Below, in pieces: positions 47,754 through 56,102 of a DNA stretch of 64,000 bases. Each line of letters starts with the position of its first letter. The stretch's first letter is position 1. Below the pieces are notes generated by a model. That model was not told the origin of the DNA and made no database searches. It saw only the letters and a program-made list of their open reading frames with translations. The translations under genes were made by a program, and so were the position numbers. The stretch comes from Flavihumibacter fluvii (GTDB lineage: Bacteria > Bacteroidota > Bacteroidia > Chitinophagales > Chitinophagaceae): contig NZ_CP092333.1 in assembly GCF_018595675.2 (NCBI RefSeq), forward strand, positions 954,001 to 1,018,000, read 5' to 3'.

Positions 47754-48575
47754 ATGTCTTTATTGATGGAACAGCTTAGCGAAACGGTTAGTTTTATCCG
47801 GTCCCAATATGCCAATACGCCTTTGGTGGGTATTGTATTGGGCAGTGGGTTGGGGAACCTTGTTGCTGAAATGACCGTTGAAAAGGAGATTCCATACCAC
47901 CAGTTACCCCATTTTCCCGTTTCCACAGTAGAAGGGCATAGCGGGAAGCTGATTTTTGGAGAATTATTGGGTAAAAAAGTGCTGGTTATGGCAGGAAGGT
48001 TTCATTATTATGAGGGCTATTCTGCCAGCGAAGTATCTTACCCAATCAGGGTAATGAAATTATTGGGAGTGGAAACCCTGCTGCTTTCAAATGCAGCCGG
48101 TGGTATGAATACCCGTTTTGCAGTGGGTGATCTGATGATCATTAATGACCACATTAGCCTCTTTGCAGTTAACCCGCTCATCGGGAAGAATGAAAAGGAA
48201 CTTGGACCAAGGTTTCCTGATATGAGTGAGCCTTATAACCGCTCCCTGATCGCCAGGGCCAGGACTATCGCATCTTCCCTCAACATTCCTGTTCATGAAG
48301 GGGTGTATGTTGGCGTTACCGGACCAACTTTTGAAACCCGGGCCGAATATAAAATGTTGCATACTTTAGGTGCAGATGCTGTAGGTATGAGTACGGTGCA
48401 GGAGGTTATTGTTGCCCGCCATATGGACATCCAGGTTTTTGCGATCAGTGTTATTACTGATCTTGGCATCCGGGAAGAAGAAAATATTATCACCCATGAG
48501 GAAGTACTGCAGGCGGCCAGCGAAGCAGAACCTAAATTAACCGCAATATTTAAGCAACTGGTGCAAGTTATCTGA
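47754..48575 (+). CDS. Purine nucleoside phosphorylase (PNP-II type)
   Basis: A 273-residue cytosolic enzyme splitting purine nucleosides with phosphate. VGIVLGSGLGNL (phosphate site), MAGRFHYYEGYS, LLSNAAGGMNTRF, YVGVTGPTFETRAEYKML and GMSTVQEVIVAR (base and ribose contacts) are all present and characteristic of trimeric PNP. ATG at 47754 (MSLLMEQLSET) is taken because it is where conservation begins and a promoter box lies just upstream. The porin gene follows 2 bases later, so they are probably co-transcribed. Confidence 0.95.
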   Translation: MSLLMEQLSETVSFIRSQYANTPLVGIVLGSGLGNLVAEMTVEKEIPYHQLPHFPVSTVEGHSGKLIFGELLGKKVLVMAGRFHYYEGYSASEVSYPIRVMKLLGVETLLLSNAAGGMNTRFAVGDLMIINDHISLFAVNPLIGKNEKELGPRFPDMSEPYNRSLIARARTIASSLNIPVHEGVYVGVTGPTFETRAEYKMLHTLGADAVGMSTVQEVIVARHMDIQVFAISVITDLGIREEENIITHEEVLQAASEAEPKLTAIFKQLVQVI

Positions 48576-48577
48576 GA

Positions 48578-50590
48578 TTGAAAAAAATCGTTTACATATT
48601 GGGGTTTTTCCTGCTCATCACAACGCTGCAATCTGTGGCGCAAAACCCTATGGGAAGAATCCAGAGTATGGGTCGGATGGGCAGGGGGGGCGCTTCGGCC
48701 GGCAAAGACAGCCTGAAACACCGCGATAACCTGGAAGATTCAATTACTATCCGGTATCGATACCTGGATACAACCCGGCTGATGTTATTAGATTCATCCG
48801 TAACCGACTTCAGGAAGCGCTTTCCTGTGCCAATTGATTACCTGAACCTCAGTAACCTGGGTAGTGCAGCTAAACCTTATGATTTTAATCCCCGGTTAAT
48901 CAGTGGCTGGGACCCTGGTTTTCATGCTTTTGATATCTATAAATTCAAGATAGATAAGCTACGCTTTTTCCAGACCACCCGGCCTTATTCTGAACTGGGC
49001 TATTTGCTGGGTAGCCGCGCAGAACAGATCATTTATCTTTTACACACCCAAAATATCAAGCCCAACTGGAATTTCGCCTTTCAATATGGACTGATTAACG
49101 CACCCGGATATTATAAAAACCAGAATTCCAACCACAACAGGTATTCCTTCAACTCAGATTATCATTCGAAAAATAAACGATACAGCCTTTATTTTATATG
49201 GATGGGGAATTCTATGGTATCCAATGAAAATGGCGGCATCAAGTCAGATAAGAATTACATCGATGATGTGGTCACCTATAAGGAGCGTACTACCATCCCG
49301 GTACAATTAGGGAATTATGTTCAAGCCGGCCAGAGTTTCCTGAACAGCAAACTCAACACAGGAAACAGTCAGAAGGAAAGCACATTTTTCATCCGCCAGC
49401 AATATGACCTCGGCCGACGCGATTCATTGGTGACCGATTCAAATGTGGTGCAATTATTTTATCCGAAATTAAGGCTGGAATATACAGTACAGTTAAATTC
49501 CTATAAATACAAGTATTATGATACAGCACCCGATACACCCATGTATGTGAAGCATTATAATTTCCTTTCAACGCCACCTGAGAATTTTACGATAGAAGAG
49601 AAATGGTCCGAAATTATCAATGATTTTTCGCTCTATAGTTTCCCCGAGGAGAAAAACCCGCAGCAATTCCTGAAAGCAGGGGTATCACTTCAAAACCTGA
49701 CTGGTAATTTTTCTGATGGGAAACGCCGCTACTATAATATTTTCCTTCATGGCGAATACCGTAACAAAACACGCAATAAAAAATGGGATATTGAAGCCAA
49801 TGGAAAATTTTACCTGGCGGGTTTCAACAATGCAGATTTCGATCTGTATGCCAGCCTTAAAAGATATATCAGTAAACAAATCGGCTACGCACAAGTCGGG
49901 TTGCAGAATGTGAACCGCACCCCGTCCTTTATCTTTGAATCGGCCAGCAGCTTTAGTTTTGGCAACCAGCCATCATTTAATAAGGAAAATATTACCCGCT
50001 TATTCGGGTCTGTTGAAAATGATGCAAAACGCTGGCAGCTCGCCGCATCTTATTACCTGGTCAGCAACTACACTTATTTTTATGACTACTATAAAACTGG
50101 TCAATCATCTGCATTATTTAATGTGCTGGAAGTAAGCGGACAAAAAACATTTAAGATCAGTAAGCGATGGAACTGGATGGCGCGCGTTCAATTCAACCAG
50201 AAAGTTGGTAATGGTCCTGTCAATATGCCACTCTTCTTTACAGTTCAAAGATTCGGTTATGAAGGTACACTCGGTTATGCGAACCTGGTATTTGCCGGGG
50301 GGATTGAAGCAAGATACCATTCCGCATATAAAGCAGATAATTATTCGCCGTTACAAAGCCAGTTCTTTTACCAGGACCAGGAAACAATTCGGTTAAAATT
50401 ACCAGATATTGCTGCGTATGTTCATTTCAGGATCAGGGGATTCACCACCTATGTACGGGCAGAGAACCTCAATACAGCCAGGATAAAAGATGGTTCTTTC
50501 GGTTGGACAAACAATAATCCGGCTGCAATCGGTTATTATTATCCCGGTTTTCAACTGAGATTAGGTATATTCTGGAGTTTTGTCAACTGA
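48578..50590 (+). CDS. Large putative porin (Porin_10-like)
   Basis: A 670-residue outer-membrane barrel typical of Bacteroidota. The TTG start gives a clean signal peptide, MKKIVYILGFFLLITTLQSV, cut near AQ. A low-complexity GRIQSMGRMGRGGASAG stretch follows, then a barrel rich in aromatic strands (YSELGYLLGSRAEQIIYLL, FQYGLINAPGYYKNQNSNHN) ending GYYYPGFQLRLGIFWSFVN with the terminal aromatic expected of a barrel signal. The TTG start is unusual but the signal peptide begins exactly there. Cargo unknown. Two bases downstream of the phosphorylase gene. Confidence 0.85.
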   Translation: MKKIVYILGFFLLITTLQSVAQNPMGRIQSMGRMGRGGASAGKDSLKHRDNLEDSITIRYRYLDTTRLMLLDSSVTDFRKRFPVPIDYLNLSNLGSAAKPYDFNPRLISGWDPGFHAFDIYKFKIDKLRFFQTTRPYSELGYLLGSRAEQIIYLLHTQNIKPNWNFAFQYGLINAPGYYKNQNSNHNRYSFNSDYHSKNKRYSLYFIWMGNSMVSNENGGIKSDKNYIDDVVTYKERTTIPVQLGNYVQAGQSFLNSKLNTGNSQKESTFFIRQQYDLGRRDSLVTDSNVVQLFYPKLRLEYTVQLNSYKYKYYDTAPDTPMYVKHYNFLSTPPENFTIEEKWSEIINDFSLYSFPEEKNPQQFLKAGVSLQNLTGNFSDGKRRYYNIFLHGEYRNKTRNKKWDIEANGKFYLAGFNNADFDLYASLKRYISKQIGYAQVGLQNVNRTPSFIFESASSFSFGNQPSFNKENITRLFGSVENDAKRWQLAASYYLVSNYTYFYDYYKTGQSSALFNVLEVSGQKTFKISKRWNWMARVQFNQKVGNGPVNMPLFFTVQRFGYEGTLGYANLVFAGGIEARYHSAYKADNYSPLQSQFFYQDQETIRLKLPDIAAYVHFRIRGFTTYVRAENLNTARIKDGSFGWTNNNPAAIGYYYPGFQLRLGIFWSFVN

Positions 50591-50625
50591 TTTTCAGCAA
50601 TCGGGTCAATTTTTAACAGTTGGTC

Positions 50626-50657
50626 TTTGCAGAGTCCGGAATACTAAATTACTTTTG
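50626..50657 (+). promoter_or_regulatory. Strong Bacteroidota promoter of the metal/thiol cluster
   Basis: TTTG (50626-50629), a 20-base spacer and TACTTTTG (50650-50657) match the full -33/-7 consensus. Transcription would begin at about 50661, only a couple of bases before the GTG at 50663, so the first mRNA would be nearly leaderless. Confidence 0.65.
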
Positions 50658-50662
50658 TTATA

Positions 50663-51064
50663 GTGAAAAAGGTTTTAGCCATATCATTAGCCTTGATTTA
50701 CCTATTGGTATCCAGTGGTGTATTGCTTGAAATACACCATTGTATGGGGCGTATCGCCAATGCAGGCTTGACAATGGTGGCAACTTCCGTTAATGACGAA
50801 TGTGGTCAGTGCGGTATGCAAAAATCAACTACCGGTAAGCATTGCTGTAAGGACGAATACAAGCAGGTAAAAATTACCATTGACCAAAAACCCAGTTCAC
50901 TTATTTATACTGTTGATGCCCCGTTGGTTGCGGTTTTGACCATGGGATGGCCTCATGTAAATTATCAGCCTGCCTTTGCTGAATCAATTCCGGCCTATCA
51001 TTCTCATGCGCCGCCGCCTTTACTTCCCAACAGGCAAAGCTTATTTTGCGTTTTCCTGATATGA
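50663..51064 (+). CDS. HYC_CC_PP family protein
   Basis: A 133-residue small exported protein starting at GTG. The N-terminal hydrophobic segment KVLAISLALIYLLVSSGVLLE may be a signal or anchor. Three marks of the family are present: EIHHCMG (the HYC position), HCCKDE (CC) and HSHAPPPLLP (PP). Cysteine pairs CGQCGM and HCC suggest metal or thiol chemistry. It leads a cluster of two HMA proteins, a TlpA-like thioredoxin and a barrel, consistent with copper or other soft-metal handling. The exact role of the family is not known to me. Confidence 0.75.
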   Translation: MKKVLAISLALIYLLVSSGVLLEIHHCMGRIANAGLTMVATSVNDECGQCGMQKSTTGKHCCKDEYKQVKITIDQKPSSLIYTVDAPLVAVLTMGWPHVNYQPAFAESIPAYHSHAPPPLLPNRQSLFCVFLI

Positions 51065-51147
51065 TGCTGTTTGGATGAATGGGATCAGGTATAGTATGAC
51101 CTGGATTCTTTGTTATGCTTAATTCAATCAATTTTCAAACAACAATC

Positions 51148-51627
51148 ATGAAAACGTTATCTGTATTATCAACCATTCTCTTCGTATTATTTTCAACATT
51201 TTCTTTTGCGCAAGCCAAAAAAGAAACTACCCAGGATACCATTAAAGTTTGGGGTAATTGTGGTATGTGCAAAAAGACCATTGATAAGGCCGCTAAATCT
51301 GCCGGAGCAATTAGTGCAGACTGGAATGATGAAACTAAACTATTGGCTGTAAGTTTTGCATCAGCCACCACAAATTCCGATAAGATCCAGCAAGCAATTG
51401 CCGCTGCCGGATACGATACCGAAAAATTTACAGCAGACCAGAAAGCCTACGATGTCCTGCAGCCTTGTTGCCAGTATGATCGCAAGGCAGACTCTCCTGG
51501 AACAGGTACAAAAACTGACTGCTGTAAAGACGGAAAATGTGCAAAGGAAGGAGCAGACTGCTGTAAAGATGGAAAATGTGCTAAAGACCAGGCTTGTTGC
51601 AAAGACAAATCCTGTTGCAAATCCTAA
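51148..51627 (+). CDS. Secreted HMA protein with Cys-rich repeat tail
   Basis: A 159-residue exported protein. The signal peptide MKTLSVLSTILFVLFSTFSF ends before AQ. A heavy-metal-associated domain (about residues 30-100) carries GNCGMC with Cys38 and Cys41 in the expected CxxC loop. The C-terminal tail (about 105-159) has ten cysteines, mostly in CC pairs, built from a 13-residue repeat, DCCKDGKCAKEGA then DCCKDGKCAKDQA, plus CCKDKSCCKS. The tail resembles a metallothionein-like sink. The next HMA gene follows after 11 bases. Confidence 0.85.
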   Translation: MKTLSVLSTILFVLFSTFSFAQAKKETTQDTIKVWGNCGMCKKTIDKAAKSAGAISADWNDETKLLAVSFASATTNSDKIQQAIAAAGYDTEKFTADQKAYDVLQPCCQYDRKADSPGTGTKTDCCKDGKCAKEGADCCKDGKCAKDQACCKDKSCCKS

Positions 51628-51638
51628 TCATCCCCACT

Positions 51639-52184
51639 ATGAAAAAAATCCTTTTTTTCCTGCTGATTGCCGGAATGGCATTGTCTGTGAATGCGCAATT
51701 CAGCAAGGCAACTCTCCAGGCCAGTGGCCTTACCTGTGCTTTATGTACGCGGGCTATTAATAAGTCGCTGGAACAATTACCATTTATTGCTTCTGTGACC
51801 GCTGATATAAAGACCTCATCCTTCCAGATCATTTTCAGGGATGCGGCAGAACCTGATATCGATGCTATCAGGAAAGGAGTGGAAGACGCCGGGTTTTCTG
51901 TGGCAAAATTACAATTGAGCGGTACATTTAATAAAGTTCCGGTGAATAATGATACCCACCAGGTGATCAATGGCAGGGTATTCCATTTTTTACATATTCA
52001 ACAGAAGGAACTTGATGGAGAGTTAATGCTCACTATTGTTGACAAAAACTTCCTGCTTCCGAAGGAGTTCAAAAAGTATGCGACTGCTACCAAAATGACC
52101 TGCGTGCAGACTGGTAAAGCAGAAAGCTGTTGCAGCAAAGACGGGGTTTCAGAAGATGCCAGGATAATTCATGTAACGATTTAA
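51639..52184 (+). CDS. Second secreted HMA-domain protein
   Basis: A 181-residue exported protein. The signal peptide MKKILFFLLIAGMALSVNAQ is followed by an HMA domain (about residues 22-90) whose loop reads GLTCALCTRAINKSL, a CxxC with Leu rather than the common Met/His spacer. A C-terminal beta domain (about 95-181) includes VFHFLHIQQKELDGEL and a late SCCSKDG pair. It probably receives a metal from, or passes one to, the neighbouring Cys-rich HMA protein in the periplasm. A terminator hairpin begins six bases after its stop. Confidence 0.8.
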   Translation: MKKILFFLLIAGMALSVNAQFSKATLQASGLTCALCTRAINKSLEQLPFIASVTADIKTSSFQIIFRDAAEPDIDAIRKGVEDAGFSVAKLQLSGTFNKVPVNNDTHQVINGRVFHFLHIQQKELDGELMLTIVDKNFLLPKEFKKYATATKMTCVQTGKAESCCSKDGVSEDARIIHVTI

Positions 52185-52189
52185 TCATA

Positions 52190-52215
52190 GCCCATCCTTC
52201 GGGATGGGCATTTTT
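52190..52215 (+). terminator. UUCG terminator between the HMA and TlpA genes
   Basis: GCCCATCC-TTCG-GGATGGGC: an 8-bp perfect stem with the stable UUCG tetraloop, followed by ATTTTT. It covers an in-frame ATG at 52204, so the downstream gene must start later (52216 or 52222). It probably attenuates rather than blocks read-through to the TlpA-like gene. Confidence 0.8.
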
Positions 52216-52221
52216 ATGCTT

Positions 52222-52701
52222 ATGAAAGCCTTATTGAGCGCATTGTTTACAATGGTTATTTTTTTAACTGTAAATGCACAACCGAAAATTGGAACAATTG
52301 CCCCGGATATCAGCCTGACCAACAATAATGGACAAACCATAAAACTTTCCTCTTTGAGGGGGAAAGTTGTACTTGTTGATTTTTGGGCGAGTTGGTGCAT
52401 GCCCTGCCGTAAGAGTAATCATGCCATCCTTCCTGTTTATAACAAGTATAAGAACAAAGGATTTGAAGTATATGGAATCAGCCTGGACCAGGATTCGGTG
52501 GCCTGGCAAAAAGCTGTAATGGCAGACCGCATCAACTGGCTGCAGTTCAATGAAACCGGCGGATGGGAAACGAATACAGCCAATGCCTGGAAAATTGAAT
52601 TCCTCCCAACATCTTTCCTGCTTGATAAAAATGGCATGATCATATCCATCGATCCCGGAACTACAGAATTGAATAAGTACCTGCAACAGGCTTTAAAATA
52701 A
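52222..52701 (+). CDS. TlpA-like thiol-disulfide oxidoreductase
   Basis: A 159-residue periplasmic thioredoxin. The signal peptide MKALLSALFTMVIFLTVNAQ precedes a TlpA/ResA fold with DISLTNNNGQTIKLSSLRGK, VLVDFWASWCMPCRK (active-site CMPC) and the cis-proline loop FLPTSFLLDKNGMI. It could keep the Cys pairs of the neighbouring HMA proteins reduced. Start at 52222 is chosen because earlier in-frame ATG at 52204 lies inside the terminator hairpin; 52216 is possible. The barrel gene follows after 5 bases. Confidence 0.9.
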   Translation: MKALLSALFTMVIFLTVNAQPKIGTIAPDISLTNNNGQTIKLSSLRGKVVLVDFWASWCMPCRKSNHAILPVYNKYKNKGFEVYGISLDQDSVAWQKAVMADRINWLQFNETGGWETNTANAWKIEFLPTSFLLDKNGMIISIDPGTTELNKYLQQALK

Positions 52702-52706
52702 TTACC

Positions 52707-53552
52707 ATGTACTGTCGTGGAATTGCATTGATTGCCTTTCTCTTCCTGAAATCTGTTGTGGAAGCACAAGAGTTGTATGTATTTTCTGACCCGGCATCAA
52801 ATATTCCGGCAAAATCCATAAGCGCCAAACTTAATATGCGCCTGGCCAATAATGAAACGACGGGTAAAGTGAACCAGCGGTACCAGCCTGAATTGATGCT
52901 TGGTTTGAGCAAGCAGGTGATGGTGCGCGTTAGTACGACATTTTCTGACCTGTATAGCCAGGAATTACAATGGGAGTCGGTTAAAGCATATTTTAAGTGG
53001 CGGTTTTATTCCAACGATGATATCCATCGCCATTTTCGGATGGCTTTTTTTGCGGACGGGGCATTTGCGAACCATGATATGGTTTATGATGAAATGAACC
53101 TGGATGGTGATAATAGCGGTATCCAGGGGGGGATTATTGGTACCCAGTTGATCCATAAACTGGCAATTTCAGGAACTTTATCCCTGATGCGGGTATTCGA
53201 TGAGAAATTTACATCCGGCCTTCATGAGAATTTGCCCGACCAGAATGCATTGAATTACAGTTTATCGGCAGGCTACCTGTTATTTCCGCTGGATTATGCC
53301 AACTATGACCAGGTGAACCTGAATATATACATTGAGTTGTTGGGAATGAATGGATTGGATAAAGGCGGTTATTACCTTGATGCAGCCCCGGCATTACAGG
53401 TTATTTTTGGCAGCGCGACCAAACTGAACATTGGTGCCCGCTTTGAAACAACTTCTAATATGTACAGGCCTGCCCAAAACAGCTATTTCCTGAGCCTGGA
53501 GACCAGTTTCCTGAATGTATTTCGGGGTCGGACCGGTAGACTAAAACAATAA
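52707..53552 (+). CDS. Predicted outer-membrane barrel of the metal/thiol cluster
   Basis: A 281-residue exported protein. The signal peptide ends VVEAQ. The body is a run of amphipathic strands (SISAKLNMRLANNETTGKV, YQPELMLGLSKQVMVRVSTT, KLNIGARFETTSNMYRPAQN, SYFLSLETSFLNVF), looking like a small outer-membrane barrel. I do not recognise a named family. Its position, 5 bases after the thioredoxin gene and in the same direction as the HMA genes, suggests a role in metal sensing, efflux or uptake across the outer membrane. Confidence 0.7.
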   Translation: MYCRGIALIAFLFLKSVVEAQELYVFSDPASNIPAKSISAKLNMRLANNETTGKVNQRYQPELMLGLSKQVMVRVSTTFSDLYSQELQWESVKAYFKWRFYSNDDIHRHFRMAFFADGAFANHDMVYDEMNLDGDNSGIQGGIIGTQLIHKLAISGTLSLMRVFDEKFTSGLHENLPDQNALNYSLSAGYLLFPLDYANYDQVNLNIYIELLGMNGLDKGGYYLDAAPALQVIFGSATKLNIGARFETTSNMYRPAQNSYFLSLETSFLNVFRGRTGRLKQ

Positions 53553-53577
53553 TTTTTTCGTTATCAGGGTACCCAAT

Positions 53578-54669
53578 ATGCCCCGTATGAAAAATAAATG
53601 GCTTTTTCTTGTCTTTTTGCTGACTGGCATCAGGACTATGTCCCAGAAAGTGGACCTTGACCGATATACATTTACAGCATCATTTCGTGATCTGCCGAAA
53701 ATGCAAATTGATACTTCTTTTCATACCTATGAATTTAGTTATGAATCTGGCCCGCTGATGAAGCTGGCTGTAGGAAATGATCATCCTGATGAAAGTATTT
53801 ATATGGATGGTTGGCGGAAATTGCCTTCCGGGGCACACCTGAAAGTGCATTTGGTGATGGAAGACCTTATCATTGTGAAATCGGATGTTCAGCAAAGGGA
53901 GGAGCTCAAAAAGGATAAAAATGGCAATATTACCAGTAAAAAAATCTGGTATGCGCCTGTACTTACCTATACCTATGCGGCCAGGGTTTCAGTAACCGAT
54001 TATACGGGGAAATCTTACCAGCAATACCAGGCAGTGAACAGGGGGAATCAATTCCAATATAAAGGCGTTGAGTCTCCCAACCAGTTCATGGCAGCCAATG
54101 TGTTGCTAAACATGTTTGCTTTAACAACCATTGTCAGTAAAGATGTATTGTATAAAACTATCAACCAGTTATCACAGGATTTATCCTATAATTATGGCTA
54201 TATAGACCGTAGGAATGAAGAGCAGGTTTGGATCCTGGACAGCCGAAAACATCCGGAATATTATGATTTCAGAAAGAACTGGGGCATAATTAAAAACGCG
54301 CTTTTCCGGATGAGTCCAAATGAGCCAATTGATGGTATACGTGAAGAGGTTAAGCCGGCAATCACCTATTTTGAGCGTCTCCGGAAGGAATATAACAGCA
54401 ATAAAAAGGCAGACCGCAAACTACGGTATGCCACACACTACCTGCTGGCCAAATTGTATTATTACCTGGATGACCCCGACAGCCAGGCCCGGGAAGCAAA
54501 TGACCTGATCTTAAATGATTATGATAGCAGGGATGGCCATGGATTAGAAGACGGGGCCGCAAGACTCAAGGAACAATTGAGATTAAATAAAAGAACCACC
54601 AGGCATTTCCCATTAGATGTAGCTTCACTGCAAGGTCCTCGAACCGAATCATTATATTCGGTGCAGTAA
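53578..54669 (+). CDS. Exported protein of unknown function, 363 aa
   Basis: A signal peptide (NKWLFLVFLLTGIRTMSQ) is followed by a 340-residue mature protein. The N-terminal half is beta-rich (YTFTASFRDLPKMQ, TYEFSYESGPLMKLAV). The C-terminal third is helical, with KADRKLRYATHYLLAKLYYY and DSQAREANDLILNDYD, resembling a TPR-type helical hairpin. I recognise no named domain. ATG at 53578 or 53587 could start it. It is 25 bases after the barrel gene and 8 bases before gluconokinase, and could belong to either group. Confidence 0.7.
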   Translation: MPRMKNKWLFLVFLLTGIRTMSQKVDLDRYTFTASFRDLPKMQIDTSFHTYEFSYESGPLMKLAVGNDHPDESIYMDGWRKLPSGAHLKVHLVMEDLIIVKSDVQQREELKKDKNGNITSKKIWYAPVLTYTYAARVSVTDYTGKSYQQYQAVNRGNQFQYKGVESPNQFMAANVLLNMFALTTIVSKDVLYKTINQLSQDLSYNYGYIDRRNEEQVWILDSRKHPEYYDFRKNWGIIKNALFRMSPNEPIDGIREEVKPAITYFERLRKEYNSNKKADRKLRYATHYLLAKLYYYLDDPDSQAREANDLILNDYDSRDGHGLEDGAARLKEQLRLNKRTTRHFPLDVASLQGPRTESLYSVQ

Positions 54670-54677
54670 AACTGCCT

Positions 54678-56102
54678 ATGCATTATTTTGCCGGCCTCGA
54701 TATTGGGACTACGCATACAAAACTGGTTATTGCAACTGCTTCCCTGGATATCGTTTTCCAGGAGAAAATGGGCTATTTGCGTGGATTTGGCGCCACATTG
54801 GATGGAGATGAAATATACCAGAATATTACCAGGCTGCTGGAAAATGCGAACCGTGAGCTTGATCTTTCAACTAACGATGTAACGATTGCCATCAGTGCCG
54901 CCATGCATAGTTTATTGCTGGTGGATGCTGCCGCCGTGCCATTGACCCCTGTATATACCTGGGCAGATACCAGCAGCCAGCCTGCCATGGATGCCTTACA
55001 TGAAGAACCGGCTGCGGAAGCTTTGTTTTCGGAAACAGGTACTCCTTTGCATCCCATGTCGCCATTTTGTAAGCTTGCCTGGATGAAGTTTTCAACGCCT
55101 CATGTATTAGCAGCCGCTTATAAATGTATTGGTATAAAAGAACTTGTCTGGTACCGCATTACAGGTCAATGGGAAATTGACCATAGCCTTGCATCTGCTA
55201 CAGGCTTATTTTCACAACAAACCCTGTCATGGCATAAAAAGGCTATTGAAATGGCCGGTATCACCGAAGGCCAGTTGTCACTACCGGTACCGATTACCCG
55301 AACTTTAGTCAGGGGTAATTTTCAATGGGTGATAGGTGCAAGTGATGGATGCCTTGCCCAATTGGGTAGCGGCGCCATGAAAAAGGGTACTGCCGCTCTA
55401 ACGATAGGAACCAGCGGGGCAATCAGGATGACCATGTCTGGATTATGGATAGATGAAAAACGGGAATTATTTACTTACCTGCTCGATGAGGACCATTTTG
55501 TTTGCGGCGGATCTACCAACAATGGCGGAATTGTGCTGGAATGGTGGCAGGAGAAAGTAATGGAACAAAAAGGAGAAACTTCCATTTTGGTAAATTCCTT
55601 TTTATCCGCTGCTGAAAAAGCCGAACCTGGTTGCGATGGGTTGGTCTGCCTGCCTTATTTTGGGGGTGAAAGAGCACCGGTTTGGGATGCTGCAGCCACT
55701 GGGGTTTTTGCCGGAATCAATAACCATCATGGTCAGCCGGAATTTAAACGGGCGATACTCGAGGGTATCGGATTTTCTTTCCGGTTACTGTTGGAAAAAC
55801 TGGAAGCAGCAGGTGGTAATGTTGAAAAAATATTTGCCAGTGGCGGCTTCACCCAGAGCGCCTGGTGGGTGCAACTGATGGCAGATATCCTCCAAAAGCC
55901 GATGCTCCTAAATGCTGCCGATGCCGATGCTTCAGCTATGGGTGCTATTGCTGTCGGATTAAAAGCAGCAGGCCTGATTTCAAACTGGCAGGAGTTCGCG
56001 GATTTATTACCCCCAAAGCATAGCGTGTATGAGCCAGATGCTAATACGCGGGAGACTTATTTTTACAATTACCAACATTTTTGCAGGTTATGTCAATACT
56101 GA
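54678..56102 (+). CDS. gntK: FGGY-family gluconokinase
   Basis: A 474-residue sugar kinase of the FGGY type, predicted to phosphorylate gluconate for the pentose phosphate or Entner-Doudoroff routes. GLDIGTTHTKLVI is the first phosphate loop, AAMHSLLLVD and YTWADTSS match the gluconokinase subgroup, TIGTSGAIR is the second phosphate motif, and FASGGFTQSAWWVQLMADIL is the C-terminal adenosine region. Assignment to gluconate rather than another sugar rests on the overlapping GntP permease. Its stop lies 13 bases inside the permease gene. Confidence 0.88.
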   Translation: MHYFAGLDIGTTHTKLVIATASLDIVFQEKMGYLRGFGATLDGDEIYQNITRLLENANRELDLSTNDVTIAISAAMHSLLLVDAAAVPLTPVYTWADTSSQPAMDALHEEPAAEALFSETGTPLHPMSPFCKLAWMKFSTPHVLAAAYKCIGIKELVWYRITGQWEIDHSLASATGLFSQQTLSWHKKAIEMAGITEGQLSLPVPITRTLVRGNFQWVIGASDGCLAQLGSGAMKKGTAALTIGTSGAIRMTMSGLWIDEKRELFTYLLDEDHFVCGGSTNNGGIVLEWWQEKVMEQKGETSILVNSFLSAAEKAEPGCDGLVCLPYFGGERAPVWDAAATGVFAGINNHHGQPEFKRAILEGIGFSFRLLLEKLEAAGGNVEKIFASGGFTQSAWWVQLMADILQKPMLLNAADADASAMGAIAVGLKAAGLISNWQEFADLLPPKHSVYEPDANTRETYFYNYQHFCRLCQY

